Below are positions 16,948 to 24,941 of a stretch of DNA of 64,000 nucleotides, piece by piece (the stretch's first letter is position 1; each line of letters opens with the position of its first letter). Under the pieces are notes generated by a model. That model was given only the letters and a program-made list of their open reading frames with translations, searched no databases and was not told where the DNA came from. Origin of the DNA: MAG-120802 sp049430265. GTDB lineage: Bacteria; Actinomycetota; Actinomycetes; Nanopelagicales; Nanopelagicaceae. The DNA is taken from NCBI GenBank assembly GCA_049430265.1, contig JBMTBW010000001.1, positions 180,679 to 244,678 of the forward strand. Reading direction: 5' to 3'. The position numbers and the translations under genes were made by a program.

Positions 16948-17665
16948 AATTAAAGATCTTCGTGTTGCCTATGGGAAAATCGAGGCGGTTAAGGGCATTT
17001 CACTTGTTGTAAACCAAGGTGAAATTGTCTCCCTCATTGGAGCCAACGGTGCTGGAAAAACTACACTCCTTAAGACTATCTCTGGGTTATTGAATCCAAC
17101 CTCAGGCTCTATCACCTACGATGGTGAGGATATTTTGAAATACAAGGCCCACCAAAGAGTTTCGCTTGGAATTTCTCAAGCTCCGGAGGGTCGCGGAATA
17201 TTTCCTGGAATGACCGTTCTTGAAAATCTAGAACTTGGTAAATATCACCTAAAGATGAAGAAGTCTGAGATTGCCGAGGATCTAGCAACAGTTTATGAGT
17301 TATTTCCACGGTTAAAAGAGCGTGCTACTCAAGCAGGAGGAACTCTCTCAGGTGGCGAGCAACAGATGCTTGCGATTGGGCGAGCGCTTATGGCTAAGCC
17401 AAAAGTACTCCTTCTTGATGAGCCTTCAATGGGACTTGCCCCACAGATGATTGCCAATATTTTCCGAATCATTACCCAGATTAATAAAATTGGAGTGACA
17501 ATTCTTCTAGTAGAGCAAAATGCTCAGCAAGCGCTACAGCGCTCAGACCGAGCATATGTATTAGAAGTTGGAAATATCACTAAGGAAGCCAAGGGCAAAG
17601 ACTTGCTAAATGATCCGCATGTTAAGTCAGCTTATCTTGGAACAGGGGCGCACGAGCTAGATTAA
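16937..17665 (+). CDS. livF: Branched-chain amino acid ABC importer, ATPase LivF
   Basis: This is the partner ATPase, 242 residues. Walker A is GANGAGKTT, the Q-loop is GISQAPEGRGIFPGMTV with the LivF-type PEGR, the signature is LSGGEQQMLAIGRALM, and Walker B is LLLDEPSMGLAP. The switch region ends in VEQNA, where LivF has Q in place of His, as the family does. It is the last gene of the liv operon; the stop at 17665 directly abuts the convergent thioesterase gene, with no space for a terminator. Confidence 0.94.
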   Translation: MRLEIKDLRVAYGKIEAVKGISLVVNQGEIVSLIGANGAGKTTLLKTISGLLNPTSGSITYDGEDILKYKAHQRVSLGISQAPEGRGIFPGMTVLENLELGKYHLKMKKSEIAEDLATVYELFPRLKERATQAGGTLSGGEQQMLAIGRALMAKPKVLLLDEPSMGLAPQMIANIFRIITQINKIGVTILLVEQNAQQALQRSDRAYVLEVGNITKEAKGKDLLNDPHVKSAYLGTGAHELD

Positions 17666-18091
17666 CTAGCGCTGAGCAAGAATTAAGCATGTAATTCTTG
17701 CGGTGCAGGTTTTCTCGCCTTTATCGTTGGTAATCTCTACGTTATAAGTGCAGAGAGTTTTTCCAAGTGTTACTGCTGTTGCAACCGCTGTTACATAACC
17801 CTCTGTTGCGCTCTTATGATGGCTTGCACTTATCTCAATTCCAACAATTCTTCTAGAGGGTCCTGCATGTAGGTGGGTTCCAACTGAGCCTAAGCTTTCT
17901 GCTAGAACAACATTTGCTCCGCCATGAAGTAGGCCAAAAGGTTGCGTATTTCCTTCAACCGGCATTCTGCCAACTAGGCGCTGCGGGCTAGCTTCAGTGA
18001 TTTCAATTCCCATCTTCTTATCAAGGGCCCCGCGGCCACGATCATTTAATATCTCATTGAAGTCTGTCATGTGGGCAATTGTATGTGGCAA
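17666..18091 (-). CDS. Hotdog-fold thioesterase (PaaI-like)
   Basis: This is a small single hotdog domain of 141 codons. The family motif QPFGLLHGGANVVLAESLGS sits on the central helix, and the strand segments RIVGIEISASHHKSA and GKTLCTYNVEITNDKGE follow. Such proteins hydrolyse acyl- or phenylacyl-CoA thioesters; the substrate is unknown. The upstream start at 18091 would extend into the divergent polA promoter, so the internal ATG at 18070 (protein beginning MTDFNEIL) is the likelier start. It is transcribed divergently from polA and converges on livF. The same gene sits beside polA in other actinobacteria, as far as I recall. Confidence 0.85.
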   Translation of the reverse strand: MPHTIAHMTDFNEILNDRGRGALDKKMGIEITEASPQRLVGRMPVEGNTQPFGLLHGGANVVLAESLGSVGTHLHAGPSRRIVGIEISASHHKSATEGYVTAVATAVTLGKTLCTYNVEITNDKGEKTCTARITCLILAQR

Positions 18092-18095
18092 TGCC

Positions 18096-18101
18096 TAAGA
18101 T
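18096..18101 (+). promoter_or_regulatory. Candidate -10 for polA (leaderless or near-leaderless)
   Basis: TAAGAT is followed 8 nt later by ATG 18110, in the 39-nt gap between the divergent thioesterase start (18070) and polA. No Shine-Dalgarno precedes the ATG. Confidence 0.42.
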
Positions 18102-18109
18102 TAAGCGCG

Positions 18110-20665
18110 ATGAAGAAGAAGTTGCTCATACTCGATGGCCATTCAATGGCCTTTAGAGCTTTCTATGCCCTGCCAGTTGAGAACTTTTCAACCTCGAGCG
18201 GTCAGCCCACAAATGCAATCTATGGTTTTGCCTCCATGCTGATTAACTTAATCAGAGATGAGAAACCAACTCATATTGCAACTGCCTTTGATGTATCTCG
18301 CAAGACCTTTAGATCAGAAAAGTTTCCGGAATATAAAGCAAATAGAGCCGCCACTCCTGAGGAGTTTCGCTCTCAGGTCTCCTACATTAATGAGCTCCTA
18401 GATGCCTTTGCGATTCCGCACTTTGAGCTTGAGGGCTTTGAAGCCGATGATGTAATCGCAACTTTTGTGAAACACTTTAGCGATGAGGCAGAGATATACA
18501 TCTGCTCTGGAGATCGTGATTCATTTCAATTAGTGAGTGATCAAGTAACTGTCCTTTATCCAAAAAAAGGCGTGACCGAGCTCTCCAGAATGACGCCCAG
18601 TGCAGTATTCGAAAAATATGGGCTAACGCCAAAGCAATATCCTGACTTTGCTGCCCTTCGCGGCGATCCAAGTGATAACTTGCCATCAATACCTGGAGTT
18701 GGAGAGAAGACAGCAACTAAATGGATTCAAGAATTTGGCTCCCTTTCAGAGTTGATTGCCAAGGTAGATACCGTTCCAGGCAAAGCAGGGGAGGCCTTAA
18801 GGACAGCACTTTCTGCAGTAATAACCAATCGTGAATTGACTCAACTTAGAGACGACTTACCGCTATCGCCTGACTTAACAGATCTTGCATGGAGCGGTGT
18901 TGAAATATCAAAAGTGAATCAATTATTTGAAAAACTAGAAATTAAAGCTCTCAAAGCAAGGGTTGCTCCCTTTGCTAAAGGAGGACAAGTAAAAGAAGTT
19001 GTTGCAAAAAAGGCGAGCGTTCGCGATATAAGTAAAAATGAATTTGCAAAATCACTTAGCTCTAGCACGGGCCTTGTGGGACTACTACTTTCAGAGACCC
19101 AAGCAGCAATTTCGATTGAGCCAGAGTTGGTCTTGGTTGCACCGCTTAGTGAGGTATCAGATTTGATAACTAGCTTTGAAGGATTCATCTTTCATGGCGC
19201 AAAGAAAGCGATCTCCTCAAAGCGCTTAAGAACAGTAGCTGTTGATACTGAAGTTGCTGCCTATTTACTTAATGCTGGTTCAAGAGATATTGCACTAGCT
19301 GACCTCCTGCAGAAGTATCTTGGGGTTGAAAGTGAAAACAGACCTACAGACCTGTTCTCCTCGGATTGGGATCCAAGCATCGCTTCCCACCTAGGTGAAC
19401 TCTGGGCAACGCTTTCAAAAGAACTAGAGGCAATGAGCTGCCTTGATTTATATAACCAGATAGAGATGCCCACGATGCATGTGTTGGCCGAAATGGAGGC
19501 AACTGGCATCGCAATTGATAAAGCAGAGATGAAGTCTTTATTGAGCTTCTTTGAGAAAGAAGAGGCAGAAGCGACATCCCTTGCATACAAGTCGGTTGGA
19601 CACGAATTTAACGCTGCCTCCCCGAAGCAATTGCAGGTGGTTTTATTTGAAGAGTTAAAGCTTCCGAAAACAAAGAGGATTAAAACTGGCTTTAGTACCG
19701 ATGCCGAATCTTTAGAGTGGCTTTATTCAACAACTAAGCATCCAGTTTTAGCTTCGCTTCTGCGAATTCGCGAAGTTGGAAAGCTTAGAACAACTGTTGA
19801 TGGACTACTTAATTCAACTAAAGCTGATAGCAGAATTCACACCACTTTTCAGCAAACTACAACTGCAACAGGCCGACTTTCATCAACAGAGCCAAACCTA
19901 CAAAATATTCCAATCAGAAGCGATGAGGGGAGAAGAATTAGAAACTGCTTTATCGCCCAAGATCCATTTGTTGATCTATTAACTGCTGATTACAGCCAGA
20001 TTGAGATGCGCATTATGGCCCACTTATCTGATGACAAGGGACTACTGGAAGCATTTAGAACTGGAGAGGACTTGCATTCAACAGTTGGCGCACAAGTATT
20101 TGATGTTCCAGTATCAAAAGTTGATGCAGATATGAGAAGGCAGATTAAGGCAATGTCCTATGGACTTGCATATGGTCTTTCCTCTTATGGACTTGCCCAG
20201 CAATTAGATATTTCACCAACTGATGCAAGTATTTTGATGAGCAAATATTTTGAACGATTTGGAGGCATTCAAGATTATTTGAAAGAAGTTGTAAAAATTG
20301 CTCGTGAAAAAGGCTATACCGAAACGATTCTGGGCAGAAGGCGCTATCTACCTGATCTAAACCATGAAAATCGTGGCAGACGTGAAATGGCAGAGCGGAT
20401 GGCTCTTAATGCTCCAATCCAAGGATCTGCTGCAGACATAATTAAAGTTGCGATGCTAAATGTCGAAAAAGCCATGAAGAGTAAGAATTTATCATCAAGA
20501 CTATTACTTCAGGTCCATGATGAATTGATCTTTGAAATCGCCAAGGGTGAGCATGAGGTCATGGAAGAATTGGTAAGAAAGCAGATGGGAAGTGCTTTTG
20601 AGCTAAAGGCTCCACTTGATGTCAATATCGGCTTTGGAAAGAGTTGGGATTTAGCAGCCCATTAG
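18110..20665 (+). CDS. polA: DNA polymerase I
   Basis: Pol I fills repair gaps and removes RNA primers. The 5'-3' exonuclease domain (about 1-290) starts KLLILDGHSMAFRAFYAL and has the helix-hairpin-helix IPGVGEKTATKW. The middle domain keeps the fold but the first 3'-5' exonuclease motif appears lost: GLVGLLLSETQ stands where DxE is expected, so proofreading is probably absent, as in Mycobacterium and Taq. The polymerase domain is intact: motif A DYSQIEMRIMAHL, motif B RRQIKAMSYGLAYG, motif C LLQVHDELIFE. The reading frame is open back to GTG 18071, but ATG 18110 begins the conserved protein (852 codons with stop). Confidence 0.95.
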   Translation: MKKKLLILDGHSMAFRAFYALPVENFSTSSGQPTNAIYGFASMLINLIRDEKPTHIATAFDVSRKTFRSEKFPEYKANRAATPEEFRSQVSYINELLDAFAIPHFELEGFEADDVIATFVKHFSDEAEIYICSGDRDSFQLVSDQVTVLYPKKGVTELSRMTPSAVFEKYGLTPKQYPDFAALRGDPSDNLPSIPGVGEKTATKWIQEFGSLSELIAKVDTVPGKAGEALRTALSAVITNRELTQLRDDLPLSPDLTDLAWSGVEISKVNQLFEKLEIKALKARVAPFAKGGQVKEVVAKKASVRDISKNEFAKSLSSSTGLVGLLLSETQAAISIEPELVLVAPLSEVSDLITSFEGFIFHGAKKAISSKRLRTVAVDTEVAAYLLNAGSRDIALADLLQKYLGVESENRPTDLFSSDWDPSIASHLGELWATLSKELEAMSCLDLYNQIEMPTMHVLAEMEATGIAIDKAEMKSLLSFFEKEEAEATSLAYKSVGHEFNAASPKQLQVVLFEELKLPKTKRIKTGFSTDAESLEWLYSTTKHPVLASLLRIREVGKLRTTVDGLLNSTKADSRIHTTFQQTTTATGRLSSTEPNLQNIPIRSDEGRRIRNCFIAQDPFVDLLTADYSQIEMRIMAHLSDDKGLLEAFRTGEDLHSTVGAQVFDVPVSKVDADMRRQIKAMSYGLAYGLSSYGLAQQLDISPTDASILMSKYFERFGGIQDYLKEVVKIAREKGYTETILGRRRYLPDLNHENRGRREMAERMALNAPIQGSAADIIKVAMLNVEKAMKSKNLSSRLLLQVHDELIFEIAKGEHEVMEELVRKQMGSAFELKAPLDVNIGFGKSWDLAAH

Positions 20666-20672
20666 CCTCAAA

Positions 20673-20702
20673 TTGACCGATAAGCGCATTAGAAAGTAGA
20701 TT
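20673..20702 (+). promoter_or_regulatory. Candidate rpsA promoter
   Basis: TTGACC (20673-20678) and TAGATT (20697-20702) are separated by 18 nt. Transcription from near 20709 would give a leader of about 125 nt before the TTG start of rpsA. Confidence 0.5.
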
Positions 20703-20759
20703 TACGCCCTCGCTTAAGGTTCCTGTGCATCCTCGGACGTAGTAGGAAGCGCCCCTTTG

Positions 20760-20812
20760 CTAGTAGAAAATCTACAAGTAGATGGAGTCGGACTTTGTGC
20801 GTGCCCTACTAG
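20760..20812 (+). promoter_or_regulatory. Structured leader of rpsA with competing stems
   Basis: GTAGA (20763-20767), TCTAC (20771-20775) and GTAGA (20778-20782) can form either of two hairpins that exclude each other. The flanking CTAGTAG (20760-20766) can also pair with CTACTAG (20806-20812), which would exclude the first hairpin. S1 genes are often autoregulated through their leaders; a role here is inference from the pairing pattern alone. Confidence 0.35.
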
Positions 20813-20833
20813 AAAAATTCCCCACGGAGTACC

Positions 20834-22180
20834 TTGTCAACTCAAATAACAGTAAACGATGTTGGAAATGCAGAAGATTTTCTCGCCGCAATCGAAGGCA
20901 CAATAAAGAATTTCAATGATGGAGATCTAGTCTCTGGCGTAATAGTCCAGGTAGATCGCGACGAAGTCCTTCTTGATATTGGTTATAAAACTGAAGGCGT
21001 AATTCCAGCTAGAGAGCTCTCGATCCGCCATGACCTTGATCCAAGTGAATTGGTAAAAGTTGGAGATCGCGTTGAAGCCCTAGTTCTGCAGAAGGAAGAT
21101 AAAGAAGGTCGATTAATACTTTCTAAGAAGCGCGCACAGTATGAAAAAGCCTGGAGCGATATTGAAGGCAAGAAAGAGCGCGATGAAGTTGTCACGGGTA
21201 CAGTAATTGAAGTTGTTAAGGGTGGCTTAATTGTTGATATTGGCCTAAGAGGTTTTCTTCCAGCATCGCTTGTTGAGATGCGCCGAGTTAGAGATCTCTC
21301 GCCATATATTGGAAAAGAAATTGAAGCCCGCATTATTGAACTTGATAAGAACCGTAACAACGTAGTTCTATCCCGTAGAGCATTTTTAGAGCAGAGCCAA
21401 TCTGAATCCCGCACAACTTTCCTTAATCAGTTAATCAAGGGTCAAGTGCGCGAAGGCGTAGTTTCATCAATCGTTAACTTTGGCGCATTCGTAGACCTTG
21501 GCGGTGTTGATGGTCTTGTCCACGTCTCTGAGCTCTCTTGGAAACATATCGATCATCCAGGTGAAGTTGTTGCCGTTGGCGATGAGGTTACTGTTGAAGT
21601 TCTGGAAGTTGATTTTGAGCGTGAGAGAGTTTCACTTTCTCTAAAAGCAACACAGGAAGATCCATGGCAGGCATTTGCTCGCACCCACACTATCAATCAG
21701 GTAGTGCCAGGTGAGGTTACAAAGCTAGTTCCATTCGGCGCCTTTATAAAGGTATTCGATGGAATCGAAGGTTTAGTTCACATCTCAGAGCTAGCAGAGC
21801 GCCACGTTGAAATTCCAGAGCAGGTAGTTCAAGTTGGAGACTCTTTGTTTGTAAAGATTATCGATATTGATCTGGAGCGCCGCCGCATCTCACTTTCTCT
21901 TAAGCAAGCAAATGAGGGACAAGATGTTGCAGTTGAAGCTTTTGATCCAACTCAATACGGAATGCCAGCTCGCTATGATGAAAATGGAAACTTTATTTAT
22001 CCTGAAGGCTTTGATGCTTCAACCCAGGAGTGGCAGCCAGGATATGAAACACAGCGCCAGGAGTGGGAGCGGCAATATGCTGAAGCTCAAACTAGATTCT
22101 TGGCTCATAAGAAGCAGAAGGCGGAGGCTCAAGCAGCCGATGCTGCAGCTGCCTCAGTTGCTACCCCAGAAGCCGAGTAA
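20834..22180 (+). CDS. rpsA: 30S ribosomal protein S1
   Basis: S1 binds mRNA and helps the 30S subunit start on structured messages. Four S1 OB-fold repeats are visible at about residues 32-105, 120-190, 205-275 and 290-362, each with an opening like GxVxGxVxxVDRDEVLLDIG or GVVSSIVNFGAFVDLGG. The E. coli protein has six repeats; four plus a Gln/Ala-rich tail (448 residues) is the actinobacterial form. The TTG at 20834 follows GGAG at 20825-20828. Because leaderless messages do not need S1-assisted start, the large number of such messages here is worth noting. A strong terminator follows. Confidence 0.95.
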   Translation: MSTQITVNDVGNAEDFLAAIEGTIKNFNDGDLVSGVIVQVDRDEVLLDIGYKTEGVIPARELSIRHDLDPSELVKVGDRVEALVLQKEDKEGRLILSKKRAQYEKAWSDIEGKKERDEVVTGTVIEVVKGGLIVDIGLRGFLPASLVEMRRVRDLSPYIGKEIEARIIELDKNRNNVVLSRRAFLEQSQSESRTTFLNQLIKGQVREGVVSSIVNFGAFVDLGGVDGLVHVSELSWKHIDHPGEVVAVGDEVTVEVLEVDFERERVSLSLKATQEDPWQAFARTHTINQVVPGEVTKLVPFGAFIKVFDGIEGLVHISELAERHVEIPEQVVQVGDSLFVKIIDIDLERRRISLSLKQANEGQDVAVEAFDPTQYGMPARYDENGNFIYPEGFDASTQEWQPGYETQRQEWERQYAEAQTRFLAHKKQKAEAQAADAAAASVATPEAE

Positions 22181-22199
22181 CTCTGCCCCGTTTTAAATC

Positions 22200-22235
22200 A
22201 CTGGGTCCTTCTTTGAAGGGCCCAGTTTTATTTTT
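22200..22235 (+). terminator. Rho-independent terminator after rpsA
   Basis: ACTGGGTCCTTC (22200-22211) and GAAGGGCCCAGT (22215-22226) form a 12-bp stem with one G-U pair and a TTT loop, followed directly by TTTTATTTTT. It is the clearest intrinsic terminator in the window. Confidence 0.93.
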
Positions 22236-22240
22236 CTAGA

Positions 22241-22246
22241 TAGGCT
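22241..22246 (+). promoter_or_regulatory. -10 element of a leaderless coaE promoter
   Basis: TAGGCT is followed by exactly 6 nt and GTG 22253. It lies immediately after the rpsA terminator, so coaE and the following uvr genes need a new promoter here. Confidence 0.55.
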
Positions 22247-22252
22247 GAAGCA

Positions 22253-22858
22253 GTGTTAAGAGTTGCGTTAACTGGCGGGATCGGATCAGGTAAGAGCCTG
22301 GTTGGTGAGATTCTGGAAGAACTTGGCGCCTTAGTTATCGATTCTGATCAATTAGCCCGTGAAGTTATTGAACGAGGAAGCCCGGGATATGAGGAAGTTG
22401 TTAACGCCTTTGGCGACTCAATTTTAAGTGAAGGACAGATAGATCGTTCAAAATTGGCAGCAGTTGTCTTTAAAGAGAGCGATTTACGAAAGAAATTAGA
22501 ATCAATAATTCACCCACTGGTTCGAGAAGCTGCTGAGAAGCTAGCAAAGAAGCTGCCGAGCGGGGCTATTTTAATTAATCAGATTCCCTTACTCGTTGAA
22601 AGTGATGGCGCTAAGAGATTTGACTATGTTGTAACAGTCTCAGCTGATGAGGAAATAAGACGTGAGCGTTTACGTTTGCGGGGTTTAAAGGATTACGAGA
22701 TCACCCAGAGAATTGCAGCTCAAGTCAGTGATTCGCAGCGGGAGAAGATAGCTAATTACATCATCAGAAATGATGGCAGCATCGATGAGTTAACTCGGGC
22801 GGTGGAGGCGTTAATGGCCAACGAGCTCCTGCCTAGAGCTCAGAAGCAAGGTTTGTAA
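22253..22858 (+). CDS. coaE: Dephospho-CoA kinase
   Basis: CoaE phosphorylates the 3'-OH of dephospho-CoA, the last step in coenzyme A synthesis. The P-loop is GGIGSGKS (residues 8-15). LIDSDQLAREV carries the catalytic Asp region, and INQIPLLVESD is the substrate-binding segment. The 201 residues match the single-domain form; some actinobacterial versions carry an extra C-terminal domain, which is absent here. uvrB begins 1 nt after its stop codon. Confidence 0.95.
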   Translation: MLRVALTGGIGSGKSLVGEILEELGALVIDSDQLAREVIERGSPGYEEVVNAFGDSILSEGQIDRSKLAAVVFKESDLRKKLESIIHPLVREAAEKLAKKLPSGAILINQIPLLVESDGAKRFDYVVTVSADEEIRRERLRLRGLKDYEITQRIAAQVSDSQREKIANYIIRNDGSIDELTRAVEALMANELLPRAQKQGL

Positions 22859-22859
22859 T

Positions 22860-24941
22860 ATGGCGCGAGCAGTTACATCAACGCCAAGAGCTAATCGGGC
22901 CTTTGAGGTCATCAGCGATTTTAAGCCAGCAGGAGATCAACCTGATGCGATTGCAGAGTTGACTCGCAGAATTAATGGTGGTGAGAGCGATGTGGTCTTA
23001 CTCGGAGCTACTGGAACTGGAAAGTCTGCAACAACTGCCTGGCTAATTGAGGCAGTTCAGCGTCCAACCCTAGTTCTTGCGCCAAATAAAACTCTTGCAG
23101 CTCAACTTGCAAATGAGTTTAAAGAGCTGATGCCAAATAATGCCATTGAATACTTTGTCTCTTATTACGACTATTACCAACCTGAGGCCTATGTCCCGCA
23201 GACTGATACCTTCATAGAGAAAGACTCATCAGTTAATTCTGAAGTTGAGCGTCTTCGTTACTCGGCCACATACTCACTTTTAACTAGGCGCGATGTAATA
23301 GTTGTTGCTTCGGTCTCATGCATATACGGCCTTGGCACCCCGCAGGAATATATCGATCGAATGATCACTCTTGCTGTGGGAGATAAAATTGATAGAAATG
23401 TTTTACTTAGACGCTTTGTTGATATCCAGTACAAGCGAAACGATATGGCCTTTGAGAGGGGAACCTTTAGAGTTCGTGGTGATACGGTTGAAATTATTCC
23501 AGTTTATGAAGAGCTAGCTACCAGAATTGAATTCTTTGGCGATGAAATTGAACGCTTAACTACACTACATCCACTAACTGGTGAAATTGTTAGTGATGTT
23601 AAAGAAGTATTCATATTTCCAGCTACTCATTACTCAGCAGGGCCTGAGACGATGAAGCGCGCTATTGCAAATATTGAAGCTGAGCTAGATGTTCGCCTTA
23701 AAGAGTTAGAGAAGGCTAATAAGCTACTTGAGGCCCAGCGGCTTAGAATGCGAACCACATTTGATATTGAAATGATGCTGCAGCTTGGCTTCTGTTCTGG
23801 AATTGAGAATTACTCAAGGCATATAGATTTTCGAGAGCCAGGCTCTGCCCCTAACTGTCTACTTGATTACTTTCCAGAGGACTTCCTTTGCGTCATTGAT
23901 GAATCTCATATCACTGTTCCACAAATTGGGGCGATGTATGAAGGCGATGCATCAAGAAAGAGAACGCTTGTGGAGCATGGTTTCCGCTTGCCAAGCGCTC
24001 TTGATAACCGTCCTTTAAAGTTTGCCGAATTTCTAGAGCGAACCCCACAGAAGGTTTATCTCTCAGCAACTCCTGGCCCCTATGAGATGGAGAAAACAGG
24101 GGGAGTATTTGTTGAGCAGGTTATCAGGCCAACTGGACTTGTCGATCCCAAGATCGTTCTGAAACCAATAAAGAATCAAATCGATGACTTAATGTCAGAA
24201 ATTAAGATAAGAGCTGAGAAGAATGAGCGGGTCTTAGTAACAACTCTGACAAAGAAGATGGCAGAGGATTTAACTGACTTCTTTACAGATGCTGGAATCC
24301 GGGTTCGATATTTGCACTCAGAGGTTGATACTTTAAGAAGAGTTGAACTGCTTAGAGAATTAAGGCTTGGTGAATACGATGTTCTAATCGGAATCAACTT
24401 GCTACGTGAGGGTCTAGATCTTCCCGAAGTATCACTTGTTGCAATTCTCGATGCCGATAAAGAGGGATTCCTGCGCTCAACTCGCTCGCTAATTCAAACT
24501 ATTGGACGCGCTGCCCGAAATGTTTCAGGCGAAGTTCATATGTATGCCGACAAGATCACTGATTCCATGACTAGAGCAATCGATGAAACTAATCGCAGAA
24601 GAGCAAAACAGGTGGCCTATAACCTAGCAGCAGGGCTTGATCCTCAGCCGCTTCGTAAGAAGATTGCAGACATCACCGATTTAATCGCTGAGGAGAGCGA
24701 TGACACCAACGCTTTGCTGGCTGGAAATAAGAAGCGCGGAATGAGTCAGACTCCAGTTGGCGTGCATGCCAAATCACTCGTAGCCTTACCGCTTGCTGAG
24801 TTATTGGGACTAATCGATTCTCTAACCGAGCAGATGAGAAATGCAGCATCAGAATTGCAATTTGAACTTGCAGCTCGTCTGCGAGACGAGATAAAAGAGT
24901 TAAAGAGGGAGCTTCGAGGGATGCAGGAAGGGGGTATGTGA
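22860..24941 (+). CDS. uvrB: Excinuclease ABC subunit B
   Basis: UvrB is the damage-verifying helicase-like core of nucleotide excision repair. Visible elements are Walker A GATGTGKS (about 52-59), the beta-hairpin YYDYYQPEAYVP that probes the strand, helicase motif II as DESH, motif VI QTIGRAARN, and a C-terminal UVR motif (ASELQFELAARLRDEIKEL) that contacts UvrC. The 693 residues are full length. It sits in a uvrB-uvrA-uvrC series with almost no spacing. Confidence 0.97.
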   Translation: MARAVTSTPRANRAFEVISDFKPAGDQPDAIAELTRRINGGESDVVLLGATGTGKSATTAWLIEAVQRPTLVLAPNKTLAAQLANEFKELMPNNAIEYFVSYYDYYQPEAYVPQTDTFIEKDSSVNSEVERLRYSATYSLLTRRDVIVVASVSCIYGLGTPQEYIDRMITLAVGDKIDRNVLLRRFVDIQYKRNDMAFERGTFRVRGDTVEIIPVYEELATRIEFFGDEIERLTTLHPLTGEIVSDVKEVFIFPATHYSAGPETMKRAIANIEAELDVRLKELEKANKLLEAQRLRMRTTFDIEMMLQLGFCSGIENYSRHIDFREPGSAPNCLLDYFPEDFLCVIDESHITVPQIGAMYEGDASRKRTLVEHGFRLPSALDNRPLKFAEFLERTPQKVYLSATPGPYEMEKTGGVFVEQVIRPTGLVDPKIVLKPIKNQIDDLMSEIKIRAEKNERVLVTTLTKKMAEDLTDFFTDAGIRVRYLHSEVDTLRRVELLRELRLGEYDVLIGINLLREGLDLPEVSLVAILDADKEGFLRSTRSLIQTIGRAARNVSGEVHMYADKITDSMTRAIDETNRRRAKQVAYNLAAGLDPQPLRKKIADITDLIAEESDDTNALLAGNKKRGMSQTPVGVHAKSLVALPLAELLGLIDSLTEQMRNAASELQFELAARLRDEIKELKRELRGMQEGGM

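Noticed and set aside
18071..18109. PolA start at GTG 18071
   Set aside because: It adds 13 residues before MKKKLLILDGHS that homologues lack and runs through the likely -10.
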